NCBI GenBank assembly: GCA_017451485.1
Contig: JAFTOG010000019.1
Span: 1-49,608 of the forward strand
Direction: 5' to 3'
Length of the DNA stretch: 49,608 nt
Source: Clostridia bacterium
Lineage (GTDB): Bacteria; Bacillota; Clostridia; Oscillospirales; CAG-272
Part shown: piece after piece, positions 43,790-49,608 of the stretch
Layout of the letters: every line of letters begins with the position of its first letter
How positions within the stretch are numbered: the stretch's first letter is position 1
Made by a program: the position numbers and the translations under genes
The notes under the pieces: model-generated
What the model saw: the letters and a program-made list of their open reading frames with translations, nothing else
Database searches by the model: none
Told to the model about the DNA's origin: nothing

Positions 43790-43972
43790 AAAACAAAAGG
43801 CAGGACAAATTGTCCTGCCTTTTGTTTTTGATTATTTGTACGCTTCGCTTAGCTATCCTCTCGCTTGCGAGAGTTGGGCTTCTTCCCGTACGGAGTCACC
43901 TCAAGACGCATTGCGTCTTGCTTTGCATGAATGGGATTCGCAACAAATGTTCACGCAGTGAACTTTCCCGCT
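43784..43972 (+). repeat. 189-bp direct repeat, copy A (tRNA-Glu side)
   Basis: Matches 46710-46898 at 187 of 189 positions by eye (differences near 43850 and 43928). It begins in the tRNA-Glu 3' end, contains the tRNA terminator (AAAAACAAAAGGCAGGAC, 43789-43806, pairing with 43812-43829), and then a chain of small palindromes: CTCTCGC/GCGAGAG, CAAGACGC/GCGTCTTG and GTTCAC/GTGAAC. At 43875-43900 it holds a degenerate second copy of the tRNA-Glu T-arm and acceptor end (TTCCCGTACGG, then GTCACC). Confidence 0.9.
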
Positions 43973-44000
43973 ATTTGTTATTATCTATTTTTCATATATT

Positions 44001-44054
44001 CCGAAGAAAAGGGCGATTGGCAAGCGGTTCAGCGCCAACGCCTTTTTTCTTCGG
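44001..44054. other. Long hairpin at the left inner edge of the restriction cassette
   Basis: CCGAAGAAAAGGGCG (44001-44015) pairs with CGCCTTTTTTCTTCGG (44039-44054), with an inner TTGGC/GCCAA stem. The remaining sequence between 43973 and 44135 holds no gene that I can support. Confidence 0.7.
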
Positions 44055-44135
44055 CTTTGTTTTCAGTTTTTTTATGTAGCTTTTCAGCCTGTTTCCTTTT
44101 TTAATCTCTCTGTCGAGTCAAGCCAAGTACACGCC

Positions 44136-44198
44136 AACATTTAATTAAAATGTTTATTTCATTAAAACATTGAAAAGAAACATTTTGTATGTTATAAT
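44136..44198 (+). promoter_or_regulatory. Methyltransferase promoter with AACATT/AATGTT half-sites
   Basis: The promoter is TTGAAA (44170-44175), a 17-bp spacer, TATAAT (44193-44198). AACATT or its complement AATGTT occurs at 44136-44141, 44149-44154, 44166-44171 and 44179-44184, forming inverted pairs over and upstream of the -35. A self-repressing methyltransferase or another regulator could bind here; which one is unknown. Confidence 0.55.
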
Positions 44199-44240
44199 TA
44201 TTTATATTTTCATAGGTACTATATTGCAGAGGAGTTACAA

Positions 44241-45248
44241 ATGAGAGAACATCAAGTTGTTTCTTTGTTTTCTGGATGTGGTGGTCTTGATTTAGGAATA
44301 AATGGAGATTTCACTTATCTCAATAAACATTATGCAAAAAACCCATTCAAAATTATATGGGCAAATGATATAAACGAAAAAGCCACTAAAACGCAGTTAT
44401 TAAATTTCAAAGATATAAATGTTGTTTGTGGTGATATTATTCAAATCTTAGATAATCATAATCAGCAACTATCTCCATTTTCTAATAGTTGTGCTTTGCC
44501 AAAATCGGCAGATGTTGTTATTGGTGGATTTCCGTGTCAAGATTTTAGTTTGGCAGGGAAAAGACAGGGGCTAACTGTACAACGCGGTAATTTATATTTA
44601 AGCATGGCTAAAGTCATTGAAAAATTAAAACCTAAGGTTTTTCTTGCAGAAAATGTTAAAGGCTTAATTTCTTGGGGAAATGGTCTAGCTATTAAAACTA
44701 TTACTAATGATTTTGCTAAATTAGGATATAAAGTTGATTACAAATTATTCAATGCTGCTGACTATGGTGTTCCTCAATCAAGAGAAAGAGTTATTATAAT
44801 TGGTGTAAGAAACGATATTGAAAAAAATATTGAATGGGCTATTCCTACACATTCGTCTACCGATACAACACTTTTACCTTGGGTAACGATAAAAGAAGCT
44901 ATTGGAGATTTGGAAAATGACCAGAAACACCGCTCTTTGCCAAACTACGGATATTCCAAAGCAAAATTCTGTAAAGGAAAGCAAGGTAATACCATCACCA
45001 AGGCAGATAAACCTGCCCCGACTATGAGAGCCGAGCATCACGGAAACATTGAATTTCACTATTCTTTGCCAAGAAGATTATCGGCACGTGAGGCTGCACG
45101 AATTCAAACTTTTCCTGATAATTTTGTGTTTTATAAATCTGTATCGGACGCTTATCGCCAAGTAGGTAATGCGGTGGCTCCTGTTTTCGCTTGGCATATG
45201 GCTCAAACAATTATTAAAATTCTTGAAGGAGAAAATGAAAATGAGTAA
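44241..45248 (+). CDS. Type II DNA (cytosine-5) methyltransferase
   Basis: A 335-residue m5C methyltransferase that protects host DNA. The ordered motifs are all present: motif I VVSLFSGCGGLDLGI, motif IV VVIGGFPCQDFSLAG with the catalytic cysteine, motif VI VFLAENVKGL, motif VIII YGVPQSRERVIIIGVR, and motif X DAYRQVGNAVAPVFAWHMA. Target recognition lies between motifs VIII and IX, around residues 210-270. GGAG precedes the ATG. The restriction gene begins within its last codons (8-base overlap), as in many type II pairs. Base use is clearly AT-richer than in the metabolic operons, suggesting transfer. Confidence 0.95.
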   Translation: MREHQVVSLFSGCGGLDLGINGDFTYLNKHYAKNPFKIIWANDINEKATKTQLLNFKDINVVCGDIIQILDNHNQQLSPFSNSCALPKSADVVIGGFPCQDFSLAGKRQGLTVQRGNLYLSMAKVIEKLKPKVFLAENVKGLISWGNGLAIKTITNDFAKLGYKVDYKLFNAADYGVPQSRERVIIIGVRNDIEKNIEWAIPTHSSTDTTLLPWVTIKEAIGDLENDQKHRSLPNYGYSKAKFCKGKQGNTITKADKPAPTMRAEHHGNIEFHYSLPRRLSAREAARIQTFPDNFVFYKSVSDAYRQVGNAVAPVFAWHMAQTIIKILEGENENE

Positions 45249-45888
45249 TAACGTGTATAATAGATTATTTGATGACAATTTAATTGTAAGACGAGTAAAA
45301 AATAAACTCCCGCGATTGTTTCAATTGGCAGAGTTAGAAAGTTCAAGAAATGGCAAAGTAGGAATGGAAATTGGTTCCGTTCGTGAAAGAATTTTAATAG
45401 CTCTCTTGATGTATAAATTTGGGATAGATATTGTTGACCCGAACATTCCCATTACAGCTCCTGAAATAGATGTTATTGTTGACAATACTCCTCTTTCAAT
45501 AAAAACCACTACGACTCCTAACAACAAATGGACTTCTATAAAATTAATTTGGACAGTAGATGCTCAAAAATCATTGGAGTTTAAAAATTCATATAATCCT
45601 TCTTGTGATATGATGGTTGCCAAAATTCAATGGGGTGGTCAAGGAAAATTGCTTTTGTTTACTAAAGAATCACAATGTGATGTCTTGAATAAAATTGGTA
45701 GAGATAGATACATAAAACTCCCCAAAGCTAATACTAATTCAAGAGGAGTTGAAATCACTGCTGAAGCACTGACAATGTTAGAAAATTGTCCTGACACAAG
45801 ATGTATTGATGTTGATTTTGTACGCCAACAAATGGATTACAGAGAAGTTTATACCAAATGGCTTGATGCTTGGAGAGATGAATATTGA
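45241..45888 (+). CDS. Type II restriction endonuclease, ThaI-like
   Basis: A 215-residue protein beginning MSNNVYNRLFDDNLIVRRVK. The block VGMEIGSVRERILIALLMYK and the later IPITAPEIDVIVDN.PLSIKTT resemble the ThaI endonuclease family as I remember it. The second block has the PD-(D/E)xK form, with the acidic EID and the SIK lysine as likely catalytic residues. KLIWTVDAQKS is also in keeping. ThaI cuts CGCG, so that specificity is a prediction only. I start it at the ATG at 45241, overlapping the methyltransferase; upstream in-frame starts lie inside that gene. Confidence 0.78.
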   Translation: MSNNVYNRLFDDNLIVRRVKNKLPRLFQLAELESSRNGKVGMEIGSVRERILIALLMYKFGIDIVDPNIPITAPEIDVIVDNTPLSIKTTTTPNNKWTSIKLIWTVDAQKSLEFKNSYNPSCDMMVAKIQWGGQGKLLLFTKESQCDVLNKIGRDRYIKLPKANTNSRGVEITAEALTMLENCPDTRCIDVDFVRQQMDYREVYTKWLDAWRDEY

Positions 45889-46026
45889 TGAATTGTTTTT
45901 CTTACAAAACAAGTAAGAATTTCAGTTGACGAGCTACTACTTCTACTTTTTCTAAATAACAATTTCTACTACTTAATTATCTAAATAATAACTATTTATT
46001 CAAAATTTTATTGGAGGAAAAAGTAA

Positions 46027-46620
46027 ATGTATTTTTATCCATTAGACAAAGAAAGTGAAAAATATCTAAGAGAGTTACTTTCAAATAATGATTTTTATAA
46101 CGCCCCAAGCTTTGTAGTACCAAGTAATGTCCCTGCTTCCGTCATTGAAGAATTGATTATACAAGGATATCTTGAAAGCGAAAATGGAGTTAGATATTTT
46201 TTGCAAGGTGGCTACTATTGCGGCGCAAGACTAACTCAACTTGCAAAATCTTACGACGAAAGAAAAAGAGAGTATGAACAACTAAATCTTCCTCGTAATT
46301 ATACAATCAACAATTATAATTTTCAAAATGCCAATTTCACAAATTCTGCAATGCAAATAGCAACTACTGATTCTACACAAAACTTCAATTTTGAGTCTAT
46401 TGATAGAGCTATTGAAGAATTTGAGAAAGAGGCTGAAAAGGTTGATTTATCTAAAGAGCAAAGAGATGAGCTTAACGATATTATTGCTGATGTCAAGGAA
46501 AAGTCTAAAAATAAATCTTCCTTGATAAAACGAGCTTTAAAAGGCTTATGGGAATTTACCAAAGAAATTGGAGCAGGTGTTTTAACAAGTTATCTTTCAT
46601 TTAAGTTTGGATTTAATTAA
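46027..46620 (+). CDS. Uncharacterised protein in the restriction cassette (winged-helix-like N-terminus, hydrophobic C-terminus)
   Basis: A 197-residue protein I cannot name. The first ~75 residues look like a small winged-helix fold (VIEELIIQGYLESENGVRYF). An Asn-rich linker follows (NNYNFQNANFTNSAMQIATT), then a charged helical or coiled-coil region (FESIDRAIEEFEKEAEKVDL; ELNDIIADVKEKSKNKS), and a hydrophobic C-terminus (LWEFTKEIGAGVLTSYLSFK). This linker-coil-hydrophobic tail resembles the C-terminal part of some abortive-infection proteins such as AbiTii, but the match is by impression. TTGGAGG precedes the ATG. It lies inside the direct repeats, on the same strand as the restriction genes. 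Confidence 0.7.
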   Translation: MYFYPLDKESEKYLRELLSNNDFYNAPSFVVPSNVPASVIEELIIQGYLESENGVRYFLQGGYYCGARLTQLAKSYDERKREYEQLNLPRNYTINNYNFQNANFTNSAMQIATTDSTQNFNFESIDRAIEEFEKEAEKVDLSKEQRDELNDIIADVKEKSKNKSSLIKRALKGLWEFTKEIGAGVLTSYLSFKFGFN

Positions 46621-46709
46621 TCATTCAAACTAAATAGCTTAAATTCTATACTATTCACGCAATCGAGGAATTTTCAACTTGATTATGTTCAATATAGGTT
46701 GGCATTGGC

Positions 46710-46898
46710 TCACCAAAAACAAAAGGCAGGACAAATTGTCCTGCCTTTTGTTTTTGATTATTTGTACGCTTCGCTAAGCTATCCTCTCGCTTGCGAGAGT
46801 TGGGCTTCTTCCCGTACGGAGTCACCTCAAGACGCATTGCGTCTTGCTTTGCACGAATGGGATTCGCAACAAATGTTCACGCAGTGAACTTTCCCGCT
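46710..46898 (+). repeat. 189-bp direct repeat, copy B (distal side of the restriction cassette)
   Basis: The second copy of the tRNA-linked repeat, 2926 bases from copy A and in the same orientation. It starts at TCACCA without a complete tRNA before it; only GGCTCACCA resembles the tRNA-Glu end. The degenerate tRNA-Glu 3' fragment recurs at 46801-46826. Its sequence forms the same chain of palindromes, and one of them (CGAAT/ATTCG, near 46854-46866) is perfect here but mismatched in copy A. Confidence 0.9.
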
Positions 46899-46975
46899 TG
46901 CTCTCGCTTGCAAGTGCTTGTTTCATTTTAAGCCATACAACAGAAAGTTAAGTAGCCATCAATCGTTCTTTTTAC

Positions 46976-48271
46976 TTATTCTCCCATATAATTTTGTATT
47001 TCCCTTACATCAACTTGAGATAACCTTACATTTTGTTTTACGGATATTGCCGCAGCAACACCGGCAGCCTCTCCAATCGCTATGCAAACAGACATAATTC
47101 TAAAGTTTGAATGGGCAAGATGCGAACCACTGATATTTCTTCCGGATAAAAGAAGACCATCAACATTTTGAGGTAGTAAACAGCCGTATGGAATAGTGTA
47201 TTCATTTTTTTGCTTCCAACCGTGCTGAACTCCGGTTTTATCAAGGCTTGAGCCTGTCAAATTATGTACATCAAAATTAAACCAACCACGCCTTACAACC
47301 CAATTATCATAATATTTTGCTTCTAAAATATCATCCTTGCTAAGCGATTCCATTCCCTCAAAATGACGAGTTTCACGAATGCCTATTAATGATGCTGAGC
47401 TCATCAACCAGCAGTCTTCATAGCCGGGTACATATTCACGCAAAAATTTGATAATTGGTACTATTTGAGAACGGCAGACAAACACTCCTTTTGTTAAGCT
47501 TTCGCTATCTGTTCCATCAATTTCAATTGCGTTTGTCATATTACAGCATACCGTACCGGGTATTGGCTGTCTGTATAGCAGTACATGGCCTGCAGGAAAT
47601 GGCAACAGCTTTTTCGCTAAGTCTTGGAGCTCGCCCTTATCCGTTTCAACCTTGGTTTCAAATGATGGTGGAAAAACAGCTCTTTCAAAATCAACGCCTC
47701 CAATGTTAAACATAATTGTACACGGTTGCATTCTGCTATCGCTTTCTCTACCCTTGAAATAAGGAACCCCAGCAGAAGCCGCAACATCACCATCACCTGT
47801 TGAATCTATTACACGCTTTGCTTTTATAAATCCACGCCCACTTTTGTTTTCTACTATTACACCAATAACTGTTCCGTCTTCAACAACTGCCTTGCATACC
47901 AAGGTGTAATAAAGAACTCTTATTTTTTCTTTTTGGACCATTTCCTCAAGGACGATTTTCTGTATATCATGATATATTGTATCCTTACCACAGCCATTTT
48001 CCTGTGCCCATCCGATATCCTTCGCTTTTTCGTATGTCAAATCCCATATTTCAGGCATAATTATACTTGATGATCGTCCTCCCCAGTTGGACATCATACC
48101 CGCTGTTGCAATACCGCCAAGGCACCCCTGTGCCTCGACAAGCATTACAGATACTCCTAAACGGGCTGCCATAATAGATGCACCCATTCCCGCAGGACCT
48201 GCACCGCACACCAAAACATCTACATCTGCAATTTGTGGAATATTATTAATTTCTTTTATATAATTTTTCAT
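46976..48271 (-). CDS. FAD-dependent oxidoreductase
   Basis: A 431-residue flavoprotein of the FAD_oxidored (PF12831-like) family. The dinucleotide-binding fold is ADVDVLVCGAGPAGMGASIM near residue 17, followed by VMLVEAQGCLGGIATAGMMS. The second FAD-contact region is KRVIDSTGDGDVAASAGVPY near residue 150, and LLLSGRNISGSHLAHSNFRI with IAIGEAAGVAAAISV lies near the C-terminus. Substrate is unknown; relatives appear in carbohydrate and organic-acid catabolic clusters. It is divergently transcribed from a PocR-AraC regulator, its probable controller. AGAGGGC precedes the ATG. Confidence 0.87.
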   Translation of the reverse strand: MKNYIKEINNIPQIADVDVLVCGAGPAGMGASIMAARLGVSVMLVEAQGCLGGIATAGMMSNWGGRSSSIIMPEIWDLTYEKAKDIGWAQENGCGKDTIYHDIQKIVLEEMVQKEKIRVLYYTLVCKAVVEDGTVIGVIVENKSGRGFIKAKRVIDSTGDGDVAASAGVPYFKGRESDSRMQPCTIMFNIGGVDFERAVFPPSFETKVETDKGELQDLAKKLLPFPAGHVLLYRQPIPGTVCCNMTNAIEIDGTDSESLTKGVFVCRSQIVPIIKFLREYVPGYEDCWLMSSASLIGIRETRHFEGMESLSKDDILEAKYYDNWVVRRGWFNFDVHNLTGSSLDKTGVQHGWKQKNEYTIPYGCLLPQNVDGLLLSGRNISGSHLAHSNFRIMSVCIAIGEAAGVAAAISVKQNVRLSQVDVREIQNYMGE

Positions 48272-48383
48272 TTTCAGTTTGCCCTCTTTACAATAGTTTT
48301 ATTTCATTGTATAATACAAAATAATAGAAATCCTTTGTTTTTTGATATAATTTCTTCAAATAACAACTATTTAGAGGTGATAT

Positions 48384-49244
48384 ATGAATAATAAAATTTT
48401 ACAAGAAGTTCTACGGTATATTGATTTTCTAAAAGACATGGGCTATTATATTTCACTAAGTGGTTTTGATAATAAATTTGAACCTTATACGAGTAAATTA
48501 TTAAATTACGAAATTCATCTTCATAGCATTTGCTTTTGCCTTAAACAAAATCCGGGTACTATTGGAAAATGCATCTCAAATAAGAAAAAATTAAATGAAA
48601 CAAAAATCACAGAGCCTCTTTATTCCTGCTGTTATGCAGGTATTGAAGAATATATTGTTCCAATATTTTATCAAGAAGATAGCATAATGCGTATTAACAT
48701 TTCCGGATATAGAGATAATCTTCAAAAATCTAAAAAATTTGCCGAACGAATTTCAAAAAATTGTGATAAAAATTTTCAACAATTATATTCTGAGCTATCA
48801 CCTTATCCACCGTCTTTAGAAGATATTATGAGATTTGTTAATCCTTTAAGGTACATGATTATAGAACTATATAAGCATTGCCAAATGCTTAACAAAAATG
48901 TAAATGAAATTTCTCCCACGAAGCAAATTTACTTAAATGCAATACACTATATTAACGAAAATTATGCTCAACAAATCTCTTGCGAGTCTTTGTCATCCGC
49001 CCTGAATTATTCACCCTCGTATATCCAATATATTTTCAAAAAGGAGGGGGACACAACAATAAAGGCACAAATAATCAAGACAAGGCTGAGCAGGGCAAAA
49101 TATTTATTGTTACATTCGCAAATAAGCATAACAGATATTGCTTTTGCTTGTGGTTTTATGGATTCAAACTATTTTTCAACGGCTTTTAAGAACAAATACG
49201 GTGTATCTCCTAAAAAATATCGAGCACTATATCTCGTTAAATGA
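48384..49244 (+). CDS. AraC-family regulator with PocR sensory domain
   Basis: A 286-residue regulator. The first ~160 residues are a PocR-type ligand-binding domain with the typical cysteines (CFCLKQNPGTIGKCISNKKK; YSCCYAGIEEYIVPIFY). The last ~100 residues are an AraC double helix-turn-helix (CESLSSALNYSPSYIQYIFK; ISITDIAFACGFMDSNYFST; FKNKYGVSPKKYRAL). PocR domains sense small hydroxylated or hydrocarbon compounds in propanediol-type pathways. The adjacent oxidoreductase is probably its target. TAGAGGTG precedes the ATG at 48384. Confidence 0.88.
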   Translation: MNNKILQEVLRYIDFLKDMGYYISLSGFDNKFEPYTSKLLNYEIHLHSICFCLKQNPGTIGKCISNKKKLNETKITEPLYSCCYAGIEEYIVPIFYQEDSIMRINISGYRDNLQKSKKFAERISKNCDKNFQQLYSELSPYPPSLEDIMRFVNPLRYMIIELYKHCQMLNKNVNEISPTKQIYLNAIHYINENYAQQISCESLSSALNYSPSYIQYIFKKEGDTTIKAQIIKTRLSRAKYLLLHSQISITDIAFACGFMDSNYFSTAFKNKYGVSPKKYRALYLVK

Positions 49245-49393
49245 ACAAAATATATCTAAAAAATATTGAATCGTAGTCGAAGAATGCTATATCTTTGCTA
49301 ACCTTTGGATCAATTCAACAATTAAAAACAAAAATAAAACAAATAAATGAATATAAGCCTTCAATTAAGGCTGGTACTCACCGACAAAATAAG

Positions 49394-49417
49394 AAGGACA
49401 CTCGATCGAGTGTCCTT
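49394..49417. terminator. 24-bp perfect palindrome, possible terminator of the AraC gene
   Basis: AAGGACACTCGA (49394-49405) is followed at once by its reverse complement (49406-49417), with TTTTG after it. It lies about 150 bases after the AraC stop. A perfect palindrome with no loop is less usual for a terminator. Confidence 0.6.
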
Positions 49418-49438
49418 TTGCTGGTTTCGGGCATATAA

Positions 49439-49548
49439 TACCACGCGATAGTCGCGTGGTACGGAGAAAGTTATACATCTTTAAGCCTTCACCTTGAGGG
49501 GAAGGTGTCACCTATGGTGACGGATGAGGTGTAGGATGCAAAACATCC
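49439..49548. repeat. Cluster of four hairpins, repeat-like intergenic element
   Basis: TACCACGCGA/TCGCGTGGTA (49439-49448, 49452-49461), CACCTT/AAGGTG (49490-49495, 49502-49507), GTCACC/GGTGAC (49507-49512, 49516-49521) and GGATG/CATCC (49534-49538, 49544-49548). The middle part resembles an intergenic repeat I recall from gut Firmicutes genomes (with GGTGACGGATGAGG). No gene is visible from 49245 to the window end. Confidence 0.55.
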
Positions 49549-49608
49549 GTAGTAAAGACTGTAATATGTCAGAAAAACAACATAATGAACAGGAATAAAT
49601 CATAAGGA

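Noticed and set aside
43762..44079. A 105-codon plus-strand ORF running out of tRNA-Glu through repeat A
   Set aside because: It starts in the tRNA T-arm and crosses the terminator and palindromes. It has no ribosome site and no family features; this is a familiar false ORF type at tRNA genes.
43973..46709. A transposase or integrase belonging to the restriction cassette
   Set aside because: All three frames on both strands were considered through the supplied ORFs; none shows recombinase motifs, so no mobile-element gene is claimed.
46655..46887. Short ORFs on both strands in repeat B
   Set aside because: They derive from the palindromic repeat and have equivalents in copy A in the same non-coding setting.

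Overview
The window reads as a chromosomal segment of a low-to-moderate GC Firmicute, most likely an anaerobic Clostridia member of the Oscillospirales/Ruminococcaceae type. The basis is strong AGGAGG-type ribosome sites, sigma-A promoters with 17-bp spacers, a T-box leader, a HisZ/short-HisG pair with a TrpR-like YerC regulator, LytTR/GHKL signalling, encoded tRNA CCA ends, and many cytoplasmic anabolic genes. The taxonomic call is inference; no rRNA is present.

Layout. (1) 1-6.8 kb: the end of an AGCS sodium:alanine symporter, a HAD phosphatase, and a LytTR regulator plus cytoplasmic GHKL kinase converging on a two-gene heterodimeric ABC exporter. The exporter promoter carries a 21-bp-period direct repeat pair typical of LytTR targets. 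(2) 6.9-9.9 kb: a GH38 alpha-mannosidase on the minus strand. (3) 10.2-24.1 kb: a complete branched-chain amino acid block. ilvE has its own promoter and terminator. A Leu-type T-box then precedes leuA-ilvB-ilvN-ilvC-ilvD-leuC-leuD-leuB-[DUF815 ATPase]-ilvA-ridA. (4) 24.2-32.7 kb: a complete histidine operon, yerC-hisZ-G-D-C-B-H-A-F-IE-K, with start/stop overlaps and a tandem 8-bp repeat at the transcription start. (5) 32.8-33.3 kb: a small divergent AbrB-like/Xre pair with two matching operators. (6) 33.4-35.5 kb: peptidase E-like, HIT and methyltransferase genes behind a strong promoter, a 34-codon leader ORF and a terminator hairpin, which looks like a ribosome-dependent attenuator. (7) 35.5-39.2 kb: a cassette of two PlsC-like acyltransferases and two GT8 glycosyltransferases. 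(8) 39.5-43.4 kb: an Xre regulator with a membrane tail, a DUF4956/VTC-domain pair, a FlK-like thioesterase, and folA-thyA. (9) 43.6-46.9 kb: tRNA-Met and tRNA-Glu, then an AT-rich cassette with a C5-cytosine methyltransferase, a ThaI-like restriction enzyme and a third gene. It is bounded by two 189-bp direct repeats (187/189 identical by eye), the first starting in the 3' end of tRNA-Glu. (10) 47-49.6 kb: an FAD-dependent oxidoreductase divergent from a PocR-AraC regulator, followed by a cluster of palindromes at the window end.

The core of the window is ordinary amino acid biosynthesis with readable regulation. Ile, Val and Leu enzymes are all present, with RidA beside IlvA to clear its reactive enamine product, and the His pathway is complete. 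The parts most worth following up are the tRNA-linked repeat-bounded restriction cassette, the leader-peptide attenuator upstream of the methyltransferase operon, the LytTR-exporter link, and the acyltransferase/GT8 cassette. No CRISPR array, rRNA, transposase or integrase was seen.
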